64,000 nt of DNA from Mucilaginibacter rubeus (GCF_014643835.1 NZ_BMKD01000009.1:62001-126000), one strand, 5' to 3'; positions 53,404 through 63,443 are shown, counted from the first letter of the stretch. Made by a program: numbers and translations. Notes: generated by a model not told the origin, from the sequence alone.

Positions 53404-54312
53404 ATGGGATATTCCGTACCGATACTTTTTTTAATATTTAACCGCCCGGCTTTTACAGAAATGGTTTTTGAAGCTATAGCTGAAATTAAACCTAAATACC
53501 TGTATATAGCTGCCGACGGACCAAGACCTGATAAACCCGATGACATCGACCTATGCGCTAAAACACGTTCGGTAATTGAGCGCATAAACTGGGATTGTGA
53601 AGTTAAAACACTATTAAGGGATAAAAACCTCGGCTGCAAATCGGCAGTTAGCGAAGCCATCAACTGGTTTTTTGAAAATGTTAACGAAGGCATCATTTTA
53701 GAAGACGACTGCCTGCCCGATAGAACATTTTTCCCCTTTTGCGAGGAGCTGTTGACAAAATACCGTTTTGACGACAGGGTAATGTCAATATCAGGTTCAA
53801 ATTTACTAACCGATGGCTGGAAAAAAGATGCCCAATCATATCATTGGGGGTATGGCGGTATCTGGGGTTGGGCCACCTGGAAACGTGCATGGAAACTTTA
53901 TGACATAGAAATGAAAGACTGGCCCAAGCAGCAAATAAAGGATAAGGTTGAAGCTCAACTTGGTACTACCGACTGGTTCCGTAGTTATTACGGCATGTTT
54001 GAATCATCCTTTAACAAATCATTAAATACCTGGGATATTCAATGGTTCTATAGCATTCTGATCAACGGTGGCATGGCCATTAATCCTTGCGTAAATCTTG
54101 TAAAAAATATCGGCTATGGGAATGGGACACATACGCATTCGGCAGATGATGCTATTGCCGATCTGCCATTGGGCACAATGACATTCCCGCTAAAACATCC
54201 TAAAAAAATGCTTTTGGATATCGCTTATTTAAAACAGGTTTATGCCCGGCTTAACAAAAAATACAAAAGTTCTGTTATACGCAGGGCGCTTCAATTTTTT
54301 AAGATAGCATAA
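53404..54312 (+). CDS. GT-A nucleotide-sugar transferase, GNT-I-like
   Basis: A 302-residue GT-A protein beginning VPILFLIFNRPAFTEMVFE, with the metal-binding motif GIILEDDCLPDRTFFPFCEE (about 95-115) and the WGYGGIWGWATWKRAW block typical of bacterial nucleotide-diphospho-sugar transferases related to eukaryotic GNT-I. The sugar is unknown. Its stop overlaps the next ATG by one base, so the operon is tightly packed. Confidence 0.82.
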   Translation: MGYSVPILFLIFNRPAFTEMVFEAIAEIKPKYLYIAADGPRPDKPDDIDLCAKTRSVIERINWDCEVKTLLRDKNLGCKSAVSEAINWFFENVNEGIILEDDCLPDRTFFPFCEELLTKYRFDDRVMSISGSNLLTDGWKKDAQSYHWGYGGIWGWATWKRAWKLYDIEMKDWPKQQIKDKVEAQLGTTDWFRSYYGMFESSFNKSLNTWDIQWFYSILINGGMAINPCVNLVKNIGYGNGTHTHSADDAIADLPLGTMTFPLKHPKKMLLDIAYLKQVYARLNKKYKSSVIRRALQFFKIA

Positions 54313-54938
54313 TGAAACAATTCATAAAACGGTTATTGCTTGGCCTTTTTGAAAAAATAAACCTTGTCCATTTAATTTACCTGCTTAATGAAAAACAGGC
54401 AAAACGCAACATTCAGTTAAGCATTACCGATCTCGGGGCCACTTTTTATCCGGAGGCGGTGGTTTCGAACTCGCTCGACAAATCAAGAATAGTGGTTGGC
54501 AAAGGAACCCATATCCGGGGGATGCTCAATATATTTAAATACGGCGGTAGAATTGTGATTGGCGAAAACTGCTACATTGGCGATCACACCAGGATCTGGT
54601 CGGGCGAAAGCATAACCATTGGCAATTTTGTGCAAATCTCACATAATGTAAATATTATGGACACAAATGCGCATGAGCTTGAAGCCATTGAAAGGGCCGA
54701 ACGGTGGATGGACCTGGTACACAACGGGCACTGGGCCGATAAAGGCAATGTACACACCGCACCGATAATAATTGATGACTATGCCTGGATCAGCCTGAAC
54801 GCTGTAATTTTAAAAGGCGTTACCATTGGCAAAGGCGCTATCGTAGCAGCAGGAGCAGTGGTTACTAAAAATGTTGAACCGTTTACCATGGTTGCCGGGA
54901 ACCCGGCAAGTTTTATAAAAACATTACCACAGCAATGA
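54312..54938 (+). CDS. hexapeptide-repeat acyltransferase
   Basis: A 208-residue left-handed beta-helix acyltransferase. An N-terminal amphipathic segment is followed by isoleucine-rich hexapeptide repeats (KGTHIRGML, IGENCYIGDHTRIWSGESITIGNFVQIS) and the catalytic-type histidine in DTNAHELEA. The C-terminal AAGAVVTKNVEPFTMVAGNPASFIK is the usual end. Related enzymes O- or N-acetylate sugars in surface polysaccharides. It overlaps the following epimerase start by 4 bases. Confidence 0.88.
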   Translation: MKQFIKRLLLGLFEKINLVHLIYLLNEKQAKRNIQLSITDLGATFYPEAVVSNSLDKSRIVVGKGTHIRGMLNIFKYGGRIVIGENCYIGDHTRIWSGESITIGNFVQISHNVNIMDTNAHELEAIERAERWMDLVHNGHWADKGNVHTAPIIIDDYAWISLNAVILKGVTIGKGAIVAAGAVVTKNVEPFTMVAGNPASFIKTLPQQ

Positions 54939-55834
54939 AAATACTTGTCATAGGCTCCAAAGGATTTATCGGTTCGGCCTGTTACAGCTATTTTAAAAAT
55001 CAGCCAGGCTATGAAGTTTATGGCGCTGATGTGGTGGTAGAATATGACGATCCCAACTACTTTTTAATTGATGCTATCAACGCCGATTTTAAGAAGGTAT
55101 TTCATAAACAACAGTTCAATTGGTGTATTAACTGTGCAGGGGCTGCGTCAGTGCCCGAATCATTCAATAACCCTGAGCGCGATTACCTGCTAAACGTTTA
55201 TCACCTTGTGAGCATCCTCAATGCCATAAAAGAAGGTAATGCCAATTGCAGGCTCATCCAATTGTCAAGCGCGGCAGTTTACGGTAATCCGCAAATGCTA
55301 CCTATTACAGAGTCCCATACGCTTAATCCGCTCTCACCCTATGGTGTGCATAAAAAACAAGCCGAAGAGCTCTGCCAGCTATATCATACTCATTTTAGCT
55401 TAAATGTTCATATCTTCCGTGTATTTTCGGCATATGGAGCCGGTTTGAAAAAGCAGCTGTTTTGGGACCTTTACAAAAAATCGCAGACTCAAACAAATAT
55501 CACATTGTTCGGTACCGGTAACGAAACACGCGAATTTATTCATGTTACCGATATTGTAAATGCCATGAACCTATTTGTCAATGCCGATAGGCCCGGGTTC
55601 AGCATTACAAATATTGCTAATAATAATACCATCACTATAACAACAGCAGCCAAAACTTTTTTGAAATATATAGGCTTTAGCGGCGGTTTATCATTTACAG
55701 GCACCAACCGCGTTGGCGATCCGTTATACTGGCAAGCCGATAACAGCCGGCTAATTAGCCTGGGCTACCAACAAAAAGTAAATTTTGAGGATGGTATTAA
55801 TATCTATTGTAAATGGCTAAAAGGAAAAGAATAG
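54935..55834 (+). CDS. NAD-dependent sugar epimerase/dehydratase
   Basis: A 299-residue extended short-chain dehydrogenase. The Rossmann motif GSKGFIGSACY (about 7-17), the NCAGAASVPES strand and the catalytic YGVHKK (Y-x3-K) are present, with a Ser/Thr just upstream in LSSAAVYG. It probably makes or modifies a nucleotide sugar, but 4-epimerase, reductase and dehydratase cannot be told apart from sequence alone. The end overlaps the next gene by 22 bases. Confidence 0.88.
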   Translation: MKILVIGSKGFIGSACYSYFKNQPGYEVYGADVVVEYDDPNYFLIDAINADFKKVFHKQQFNWCINCAGAASVPESFNNPERDYLLNVYHLVSILNAIKEGNANCRLIQLSSAAVYGNPQMLPITESHTLNPLSPYGVHKKQAEELCQLYHTHFSLNVHIFRVFSAYGAGLKKQLFWDLYKKSQTQTNITLFGTGNETREFIHVTDIVNAMNLFVNADRPGFSITNIANNNTITITTAAKTFLKYIGFSGGLSFTGTNRVGDPLYWQADNSRLISLGYQQKVNFEDGINIYCKWLKGKE

Positions 55835-56958
55835 GACTAAGCTACACCTACAACGAAAACTGGATCGGCGGCACTTACTACATCGAAAACCTGGTAAATG
55901 CGTTAAACGCCCTTAATGATGAGGAAAAGCCGCATATTGTTTTGCTTACCGATAGTTACGAAAGCTTCAGGACGGCGCAGCAAAAATTCAACTATCCTTA
56001 TATCAGCTTTCAGCTTGGTTCGGGCGAAGCAAATAAGGGTTTCCAATTGCTGAACAGGATAACAAACCGGCTGTTTAACATTCGTTTGTTTAGCCAGAAA
56101 ATTAAAGCCCTTGATGCTGTTTTTCCTTATTATAAAAGTGAGCAACAATCGGCTGCTAAAAAGAAAATATATTGGGTAGCTGATTTCCAGGAACATTTTG
56201 CCCCTGAATTTTTCAGTAAAGACGATATTGCCTCGCGCCTGAAAAACCAGCAGGAAATTCAAGCCTCTACCGGGCATTTAATTGTGAGCAGCAATACTGC
56301 GCTCGGACATTTCAAATCCATTTTCCCTCAGCATACGGTTAAGATAAACGTTCTGCCTTTCGCAGTAGCGCATCCTCCGTATCAGGATATCAACATCAAA
56401 TTACTGCTTGAAAAATATCAGTTGCTCGCCCGTTATTTTATCTGCCCCAACCAATTCTGGAAACACAAAAATCAGCTGGCAGTTTTGAAAGCAGTTAAAG
56501 AACTAAAAACGAAAGGCATTGAAATTACCGTAGCTTTTACCGGTAATACCAACGACTACCGGAACCCTCATTATTTTACGGAGATGAAAGCGTTTGTCGA
56601 AGACAATAACATCGGCAACAACATTAAGTTCCTGGGTTTTATTGACAGACGTGATCAGCTTCAGTTAATGAATAATGCCATTGCCATTATACAGCCTTCG
56701 TTGTTTGAAGGCTGGAGCACTGTTGTGGAGGATGCTAAGCTAATGAATAAATTTTTACTGGTTTCAGATATTGAGATCCATAGGGAGCAACTGGTTAACA
56801 GCTCGGCATGCTTTTTTAATCCGCATAATGTTAACCAGTTAGCGCAACTGCTTCAGCAGTTCAGTGAACATCAAACCCCTCCCCCGCTCTTTGAAAGTAA
56901 CACTTATCATGAAAGCGTTAAAAAATTTGGCCGAACATTTCTGCAGATCATTGACTGA
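55813..56958 (+). CDS. family 4 glycosyltransferase
   Basis: A 381-residue GT-B glycosyltransferase. The N-terminal half opens with GLSYTYNENWIGGTYYIENLV. The C-terminal domain has FICPNQFWKHKNQLAVLKAV and the donor-site IIQPSLFEGWSTVVEDAKL (EX7E region). The basic start MAKRKR is inside the end of the previous gene. The length is typical. No membrane helix. Confidence 0.88.
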   Translation: MAKRKRIGLSYTYNENWIGGTYYIENLVNALNALNDEEKPHIVLLTDSYESFRTAQQKFNYPYISFQLGSGEANKGFQLLNRITNRLFNIRLFSQKIKALDAVFPYYKSEQQSAAKKKIYWVADFQEHFAPEFFSKDDIASRLKNQQEIQASTGHLIVSSNTALGHFKSIFPQHTVKINVLPFAVAHPPYQDINIKLLLEKYQLLARYFICPNQFWKHKNQLAVLKAVKELKTKGIEITVAFTGNTNDYRNPHYFTEMKAFVEDNNIGNNIKFLGFIDRRDQLQLMNNAIAIIQPSLFEGWSTVVEDAKLMNKFLLVSDIEIHREQLVNSSACFFNPHNVNQLAQLLQQFSEHQTPPPLFESNTYHESVKKFGRTFLQIID

Positions 56959-56967
56959 ACAAAAAAC

Positions 56968-57900
56968 ATGACCCTTCCCGATCTTCAGTTATACCGTTCA
57001 AACTTTATTAATAAAGGCGTTCAATTGCCCCTGCCCATAGTAGCCGGTACCGAAAACGGATTATTGCACCAGTTACCCCTACCTCCGTCCGGTAAAACCG
57101 GATGGCCTTGGGATGAGGAAGTTGCACCAGTTATTTATGATAACAGAATAAACTGGCCTAAGCTTACCATCGTAACCCCATCATATAACCAGGCCGATTT
57201 TCTGGAGCAAACCATCAGGGCCGTGCTTCTGCAAAATTATCCCAACCTGGAGTATATCATCATTGACGGCGGCAGTACCGATCAATCCAAACAGATTATT
57301 GAAAAGTATGCCCCATGGACCAGTTACTATCAAAGTGAAAAAGATAGCGGGCAAAGCCACGCCATCAACATGGGCTTCAGCCTTTCTTCGGGCAGGTACC
57401 ATGCATGGATCAACAGTGATGATTATTACCTTAATGGTATTTTCCACAAAGTGGTGAGCAAGTTTATAAGTGCTAAAGTCGATTTTATATACGGTTACGG
57501 AAACGACTATAATGTGGTATCCGGCAAAACAACCACAACGCGGGTATTGCCTTTTATTGATTATTTTATCAAGATTCCGAGTCTCGTACAGCCCTCCACT
57601 TTTTGGAGTGCCTCCATTCATGAGCCCGTCTGGGAGGAGCTTCATTGCTCCCTTGATTTTGAATTATGGCTCAGGCTGGTAAAAGGACACAGCAGGGCAT
57701 TGATCAAAGAGCCGCTTTCCGTTGCCAACGTGCATGACCAGGCCAAAACTCATTCGCCAAAAATGAAGGCCCAATGGGAGGCCGATCATCAGAAAATATG
57801 GGCGGCAGATGCTCACGGCACTGTTTATGAATGGAAGAAAATTATTTTTTTAAACAGGATCAGGATCAAATTATATAAGGTATTTGGATATTATTCATGA
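56968..57900 (+). CDS. family 2 glycosyltransferase
   Basis: A 310-residue GT-A enzyme with a roughly 65-residue N-terminal extension (LPLPIVAGTENG) before the conserved KLTIVTPSYNQADFLEQTI, EYIIIDGGSTDQSKQII and INSDDYY (DxD-like) motifs. Similar enzymes with this layout are common in Bacteroidota and cyanobacterial glycan loci. The stop is shared with the ATGA start of the following gene. Confidence 0.88.
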   Translation: MTLPDLQLYRSNFINKGVQLPLPIVAGTENGLLHQLPLPPSGKTGWPWDEEVAPVIYDNRINWPKLTIVTPSYNQADFLEQTIRAVLLQNYPNLEYIIIDGGSTDQSKQIIEKYAPWTSYYQSEKDSGQSHAINMGFSLSSGRYHAWINSDDYYLNGIFHKVVSKFISAKVDFIYGYGNDYNVVSGKTTTTRVLPFIDYFIKIPSLVQPSTFWSASIHEPVWEELHCSLDFELWLRLVKGHSRALIKEPLSVANVHDQAKTHSPKMKAQWEADHQKIWAADAHGTVYEWKKIIFLNRIRIKLYKVFGYYS

Positions 57901-59048
57901 TGTTGCTAAAAAGAAGTACAAACAAGATCCGGAGGATCTTATTCCATTTCTTTAACCAAACGTCCCTTCCTTTTAAAAGTAACCGGATTTTAATTGTAAG
58001 ACTTGATGCTATTGGTGATTACATTCTTTTCAGAAACTATGTAAGATGTATCAAACACGCACCAAAATTTAAAGGCTATAAACTGACGCTCCTTGGAAAT
58101 ATAGGATTTAAAGATATAGCCGAAGCATATGATAAAGACGTTATTGATGAATTTATCTGGATAACGCCCTCATTAATTTATGATATAAATGAAAAAATAA
58201 GGTTATCATTTGCCATTAAAAAAAAAGCATTTGATATCTTAATCAATCCGGTTCATTCAAGAGTTTTTCACACTGACGAGTTTATATCCCAACTTGGAGC
58301 CAAACAAAAGATTTGCAGCAGCGGCGATTATACTAATATGGAATCATTAGAAGAATTAAAACGCTCTTATAAATTTTATGATAGTATTATAGATGTGCCC
58401 GGAATTGACTATTTTGAATACTTGAGAAATCGCAAATTTATTGAAACCCTTACAGGTCAAAAAATTGACACCTCCTTAAATTTGCCAACCAAAAGTAAGT
58501 CAACCAAAAAAAGGGTTTTGCAATTGGTAATATTTCCCGGTGCGGGCCAGGAGTATAGAAGATGGGGAACAAATTTATTTGCAACAGCAATTGATTCCAT
58601 AATGGCAAATTCAACATTTAAAGTTACCGTTACAATTGCGGGCTCATCTGCAGATTCATGCCTGGCTACGGAAATAATATCACAATCAATAAACAAAGAA
58701 AAAATTGAAGATAAAACCGGTAAAACTAACCTTGTTGAATTAATTGAACTTATTAACAATGCAGATTTACTAATTTCAAATGATACCAGTGCTATACATA
58801 TTGCTGCAGGTACACAAACTACCGCAATTTGTATCTCCAATGGCAACCATTTCGGTCGTTTTGTTCCCTATCCCTTAAACATAACAAACAATATATACAC
58901 GTTTTATCCTTCTGAAGAGTTTAGCAATAAACATAACTATGCATTACTGAACGATTTATACAAGCGCGGCTCCAACCTGAATATCAACAATGTCGATCCT
59001 ATTGTAATCAGTAATAAGGCAATATCAATTCTTAATAATGCAAGCTAA
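57897..59048 (+). CDS. GT9-like (heptosyltransferase-type) glycosyltransferase
   Basis: A 383-residue GT-B protein of the ADP-heptose:LPS heptosyltransferase family. It has RILIVRLDAIGDYILFRNYV near 30 (nucleotide-sugar site), VIFPGAGQEYRRWG (about 211-224) and the C-terminal LISNDTSAIHIAAGTQTTAI. The codon and base use is noticeably AT-rich relative to neighbours. Whether the donor is heptose or another sugar is not known. It starts ATGA, overlapping the preceding stop. Confidence 0.85.
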   Translation: MMLLKRSTNKIRRILFHFFNQTSLPFKSNRILIVRLDAIGDYILFRNYVRCIKHAPKFKGYKLTLLGNIGFKDIAEAYDKDVIDEFIWITPSLIYDINEKIRLSFAIKKKAFDILINPVHSRVFHTDEFISQLGAKQKICSSGDYTNMESLEELKRSYKFYDSIIDVPGIDYFEYLRNRKFIETLTGQKIDTSLNLPTKSKSTKKRVLQLVIFPGAGQEYRRWGTNLFATAIDSIMANSTFKVTVTIAGSSADSCLATEIISQSINKEKIEDKTGKTNLVELIELINNADLLISNDTSAIHIAAGTQTTAICISNGNHFGRFVPYPLNITNNIYTFYPSEEFSNKHNYALLNDLYKRGSNLNINNVDPIVISNKAISILNNAS

Positions 59049-59104
59049 ACCAGGTGCCGACGTCAAAATTATTGTGAACTAAATTATATATCTGCTTTTT
59101 TTAA

Positions 59105-60493
59105 ATGCTTTTTAACTCCCTGTTGTTCCTTATATTTTTTGTAATTGTAACTATTACATATTACCTGCTGCCGCATAAATTAAGATGGATGTGGCTTTTA
59201 GCCGCAAGCAGCTATTTTTACATGTACTTTAAGCCGGTATACATCCTCATCATTCTTTTCACCATTATTGTTGATTATTGTGCCGGCATCCTGATAGAAA
59301 AAGCCACAGGCAAAACCCGCAGGTTTTATCTCATTTTAAGCCTGATCACCAATATTGGTGTACTGGCCTTTTATAAATATTTCAACTTTTTGGCCGCGAA
59401 CCTGAATTTGCTATCTGACACATTCCATGGCCCGCAATTACCATTGCTTGATTTTATATTGCCTATTGGCTTATCGTTCCATACATTCCAGGCTATGAGC
59501 TACACCATTGAGGTTTACCGGGGTAATCAACCCGCCGAGCGTCACTTTGGCCTTTATGCCTTGTATGTAATGTTTTACCCGCAAATGGTAGCAGGCCCAA
59601 TTGAACGGCCCCAGCATATTTTGCCCCAGTTACACCGGGTGAACAATTTCCGAAGCAGTAACTTGATAACTGGTTTATTTTTTATGGCGATGGGCCTGTT
59701 TAAAAAAGTGGTGATTGCCGATAGACTGGGCCTTTACGTCGACCCTGTTTTCAATAATCCGCATGGTCATTCGGCACTTGAACTGCTCGTAGCTACCTAT
59801 TTTTTTGCATTCCAGATCTATTGCGACTTTAGCGGGTATTCGGATATCGCGGTTGGCACGGCCCTCGTTTTGGGTATCGAGCTAATGCAGAATTTTAACT
59901 TGCCCTATCTCGCCTCCAATGTTTCTGATTTTTGGAAACGCTGGCATATCTCACTTTCCACCTGGTTTCGTGATTATTTGTATATCCCGTTGGGGGGCAG
60001 CAAGATTAATTTCCGGGTAACCTGCATTAACCTGCTTATCGTATTTATGATAAGCGGCCTGTGGCATGGCGCCAACTGGAAATATCTTGTTTGGGGCCTG
60101 ATTCATGGTTTGCTGCTCGTTGCTTACCAGTTATTCAACAAGTACGATATCGGGATCAAAGGCTTTACCTTCCTGAAATGGCTTTTCACTTTTAACCTGG
60201 TTTCTCTTGCCTGGGTGTTTTTCAGGGCAGCTACAGTATCCGATGCTTTTTATATTTTAAGTAAAATATTGGCCGGTAAAGGATTTACCTATTCGGCCGG
60301 TAATTTGATGTCTGTCCCTGAACTTTGGTATTGTGCCTTTATTATCATTATCCTGCTTTTAGGCGAACGTTATTTGCGAAAAGCGAAAGATTATTCAAAC
60401 ACAACAAAGGCGGTCATTATAGGCGGGCTTATCCTTGCCTGTTACTTTTTAGGGATCTTTAACGAAGCTCAGTTTATTTATTTCCAGTTTTAA
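59105..60493 (+). CDS. MBOAT-family O-acyltransferase (AlgI-like)
   Basis: A 462-residue polytopic membrane protein of the MBOAT family, like AlgI and DltB. It has about ten helices, the catalytic histidine in SGLWHGANW (about His321), and the typical MBOAT loop WKRWHISLSTWFRDYLYIPLGG near 275-296. It is followed by an AlgJ-like gene (ATG/TAA overlap by one base), the standard pair for passing an acyl, usually acetyl, group to a polysaccharide in the periplasm. Confidence 0.93.
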   Translation: MLFNSLLFLIFFVIVTITYYLLPHKLRWMWLLAASSYFYMYFKPVYILIILFTIIVDYCAGILIEKATGKTRRFYLILSLITNIGVLAFYKYFNFLAANLNLLSDTFHGPQLPLLDFILPIGLSFHTFQAMSYTIEVYRGNQPAERHFGLYALYVMFYPQMVAGPIERPQHILPQLHRVNNFRSSNLITGLFFMAMGLFKKVVIADRLGLYVDPVFNNPHGHSALELLVATYFFAFQIYCDFSGYSDIAVGTALVLGIELMQNFNLPYLASNVSDFWKRWHISLSTWFRDYLYIPLGGSKINFRVTCINLLIVFMISGLWHGANWKYLVWGLIHGLLLVAYQLFNKYDIGIKGFTFLKWLFTFNLVSLAWVFFRAATVSDAFYILSKILAGKGFTYSAGNLMSVPELWYCAFIIIILLLGERYLRKAKDYSNTTKAVIIGGLILACYFLGIFNEAQFIYFQF

Positions 60494-61602
60494 TGCGTAA
60501 GGTTACCAGTTTATTCATATTGCTCATTAGTGTTGCGTTGCTGCTTAGTTCCATGAACCGGTCATTCATCAATAAATTATATTTTGACAAATATTTCAGC
60601 CACATTTATTCCAAAACAACAAAGGAAACCAACTGGTATAAAGCCTTTTTTTCCTATTCGGACAAGTGGCGCTATGGCGATCTTTACGGCATGTCAAATC
60701 TGCCTCAATACAAATTTGAACTCGAACTTTTTAAACACTACAACCCCAAACCCGGCAGGCAAAACACCAATAGGGTATTATATATTATAGGCGACAGCTT
60801 TTTGGCAGATAAAATACTTTATGGCGCTTTTGATGCATTTGATAATGTAATTTTCCTTGATCGTCGTTTTGCCTTCGGTCCAATTAAACTGGATAGTACC
60901 AAACAAAACTATCTCATAATGGAATTTGCCGAGCGTAACCTGGTCAGCTATGATATCAGCAAAACAGATGAAACAAGGTGGACAAATAATGAAATTAAAA
61001 ATGGCCTAAATTTTAGTAATGCCCCCCGGTTGGGTAACCAACCGCCGGCAGCATCTATTTTTGAACGGGTAGGCAATGTCATCTTTAACAAGGATCTAAG
61101 CCGCAATCTCGAACTAATTCTTTTTGATAATAAACTGGCGACCTCTTTCAAAGAGATCAAAGCATCACTCAACTATAAACTTTTTAATCGCGTAGCCAAA
61201 GAGGTAACGGAGAGTACTGATAAAAAAAGGCTTTTTTATAATACTACCGTCGATACCGCCAGTTTACAGTCAGCATTTAGGCCTAAAACCAGGGCCGCTT
61301 TAGATTCTATAGTCCGCAAACTGGATATTGCACGCGATTATTATCGGGCTATTGGCTTTAAAAAGGTTTTCCTTTCAGTGATCCCAAATGCGGTTTCAAT
61401 CTATGACGATAAACGGATGCCTTATAATCATCTGTTAGAAAGAGTTGAACAAAAAACTGATCTTCCTGTAATACCACTATACAAAACTTTCAAAGCCGAG
61501 AAGCGCAATCTATTCTACCGCAGTGACACACACTGGAACCCGCAGGGCTTGGATACCTGGGTAAATGAAGCGGACAAGGTATTAACATCAAACCTCAATT
61601 GA
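60493..61602 (+). CDS. AlgJ/AlgX-like acyl-transfer protein
   Basis: A 369-residue protein with an N-terminal membrane anchor or signal (about 4-20, VTSLFILLISVALLLSS) and SGNH-like catalytic features: YIIGDSF with Ser102 and SDTHWN with Asp345 and His347. These are the hallmark of the AlgJ/AlgX (DHHW-like) family that receives an acyl group from the MBOAT partner and transfers it to a polymer. The 3' end overlaps the following TTG start by 4 bases. Specificity for acetyl is presumed. Confidence 0.82.
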   Translation: MRKVTSLFILLISVALLLSSMNRSFINKLYFDKYFSHIYSKTTKETNWYKAFFSYSDKWRYGDLYGMSNLPQYKFELELFKHYNPKPGRQNTNRVLYIIGDSFLADKILYGAFDAFDNVIFLDRRFAFGPIKLDSTKQNYLIMEFAERNLVSYDISKTDETRWTNNEIKNGLNFSNAPRLGNQPPAASIFERVGNVIFNKDLSRNLELILFDNKLATSFKEIKASLNYKLFNRVAKEVTESTDKKRLFYNTTVDTASLQSAFRPKTRAALDSIVRKLDIARDYYRAIGFKKVFLSVIPNAVSIYDDKRMPYNHLLERVEQKTDLPVIPLYKTFKAEKRNLFYRSDTHWNPQGLDTWVNEADKVLTSNLN

Positions 61603-62459
61603 AGCCATTTTTTTCCATCGTCATGCCGTTGTATAACTGTGAGGGCACCTTACAGCAGACATTAGATAGCATCAATTGCCAGGCTTTTAAAAACTACGAA
61701 CTGGTTTTGGTTGATGGTGGTTCAAATGATGATACACAGTATATCATCAGTAATTTAAAAAAAACAGGTAAGGTTGGTATCCAGTTCATTTCTGAACCCG
61801 ACAAGGGCATTTATGATGCTATGAACAAAGGAATTGATATGGCGAGCGGTCAATGGCTTTATTTTATGGGTGGCGATGATATTTTCAACAGCTCCGCAGT
61901 GTTGGATCAGGTTTATCAGGCCATCCAAAATGAACCTGCTGATCTTATATATGGTAATGTAACAGGCGCTACATCAAAGACGAAATATACGGATGATACT
62001 ATTGATAAAGTATTATCACGCGGCATCCATCACCAGGGCATTTTTTATAAACGCGGGATATTTAATTACACCGGTAAATACAACATAAAGTTTAAGGTAG
62101 CTGCTGACTACCATTTAACATTGAAAGTATTTTGTAACCCCGTATTTAAAACCAAATACATCAATCTGGATATCGCGCGTTTTGGCGAGGCTGGTTTAAG
62201 CTCATCAACTTATGACTATCGTTTTTTCAGTTATCATTATAAGTTTCTGTCAACACGTAAAGCCCTCGGCAATATCAATGATAAAGCCACATGTTTGCAG
62301 CAATCAATTTACTGCTGCCTGTGGCTGGCGAAGGAAAAACAAAGCATAACTTTTGCCTGGTTCAATATTTTATACTACATAACTGGGTTAAACGGGCTGA
62401 GCATTCCATTCAGGTTTAAAACATTTTTAAGAATGATGTACTGGAGTATGAAAAGGTAA
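61599..62459 (+). CDS. family 2 glycosyltransferase (TTG start)
   Basis: A 286-residue GT-A enzyme: FSIVMPLYNCEGTLQQTL, ELVLVDGGSNDDTQYI (about 31-46) and MGGDDIF (about 90-96). It is similar to the GT2 at 39.5-40.2 kb in both motif sequence and spacing. The first codon is TTG, within TTGA overlapping the previous stop; the next methionine falls inside the first beta-strand, so TTG is the realistic start. Confidence 0.85.
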   Translation: MKPFFSIVMPLYNCEGTLQQTLDSINCQAFKNYELVLVDGGSNDDTQYIISNLKKTGKVGIQFISEPDKGIYDAMNKGIDMASGQWLYFMGGDDIFNSSAVLDQVYQAIQNEPADLIYGNVTGATSKTKYTDDTIDKVLSRGIHHQGIFYKRGIFNYTGKYNIKFKVAADYHLTLKVFCNPVFKTKYINLDIARFGEAGLSSSTYDYRFFSYHYKFLSTRKALGNINDKATCLQQSIYCCLWLAKEKQSITFAWFNILYYITGLNGLSIPFRFKTFLRMMYWSMKR

Positions 62460-62501
62460 GATGATAATACGCTTAGCTGTTGGAAGCCTCAAAGCAATAT
62501 T

Positions 62502-63443
62502 TTGAAAAACCGAATTAAAACTATAAAATCAACGCTGTTTTACTTTTATAAATACGGTATACCATCCTATATCATTGCTTTTGGCGAATCGCTGGGCGAT
62601 AATCTGCTGCTCACTGTATTAAGCCGGGAGCTCTACGGGCGCAGAAATAAAAATATCTGGGTAAAAAGTAACCAACAACAACTCTTTGAGCATAATCCGA
62701 ATATCAAACTTATTTTACCTTTTGGGGCATTATTATCGGGTATGCTTCTTAAAGCCTTCAACGTAAAAACTGTTTTTCCAAAATACACAGTTTATCACCC
62801 CGAAACCGACGGCGACGAAATACCCGAAAAGCATATCATTTTAAAAATGGCCGATGATTTACAGCTTAAAGGTAAAATAGATCTTAAGCCCGTTTTAATT
62901 TTAACTGCTAATGAGCTGGAAGCAGCGCAGTGGGCAAAAAACCATATCGTAATAACAACATCCGGCTCAGCAGCATTGTTCCCGATGGGTAATAAAGAAT
63001 GGGACATTAAAAAATATCAACAGGTTGTTGATCTGCTTTGCCAAACCCACAAATTCATCCAGTTAGGTTCTCAAACAGATGCGCCGCTGAAAAACGTTAT
63101 CGATCTGCGCGGGAAAACTACTATCCGGCAAACAGCAGCCATATTAAGTAATGCCGCCCTTTTGGTATCACACGTAGGGTTTATGATGCATCTGGCACGC
63201 GCAGTCGACTGCCGGTCGGTAATCATATATGGTGGGCGCGAAAGGCCAGACCAATCGGGGTATATCAGTTTTAAAAATGTATACTCTGCGGTTGAATGCT
63301 CACCATGCTGGTTACATAATACCTGCCGTTACGATAAAAAATGCATGCAAATGATTTTACCTGGCACAGTTGAGGCGGCTGTAATAGAACAGTTGGCTTT
63401 AATTAACGAACCTTTACCTGCCGATATCTTATATAATGGCTAA
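62502..63443 (+). CDS. GT9-like glycosyltransferase (TTG start)
   Basis: A 313-residue GT-B protein of the heptosyltransferase-like GT9 group. It has AFGESLGDNLLLTVL near 27, LVSHVGFMMHLARAVDCRSVIIYGG (about 227-252, the donor-binding half), and a cysteine-rich end ECSPCWLHNTCRYDKKCM common to these enzymes. The first codon is TTG; the nearest internal ATG is far downstream. A 42-base gap precedes it. Its stop overlaps the following gene by 8 bases. Confidence 0.82.
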   Translation: MKNRIKTIKSTLFYFYKYGIPSYIIAFGESLGDNLLLTVLSRELYGRRNKNIWVKSNQQQLFEHNPNIKLILPFGALLSGMLLKAFNVKTVFPKYTVYHPETDGDEIPEKHIILKMADDLQLKGKIDLKPVLILTANELEAAQWAKNHIVITTSGSAALFPMGNKEWDIKKYQQVVDLLCQTHKFIQLGSQTDAPLKNVIDLRGKTTIRQTAAILSNAALLVSHVGFMMHLARAVDCRSVIIYGGRERPDQSGYISFKNVYSAVECSPCWLHNTCRYDKKCMQMILPGTVEAAVIEQLALINEPLPADILYNG

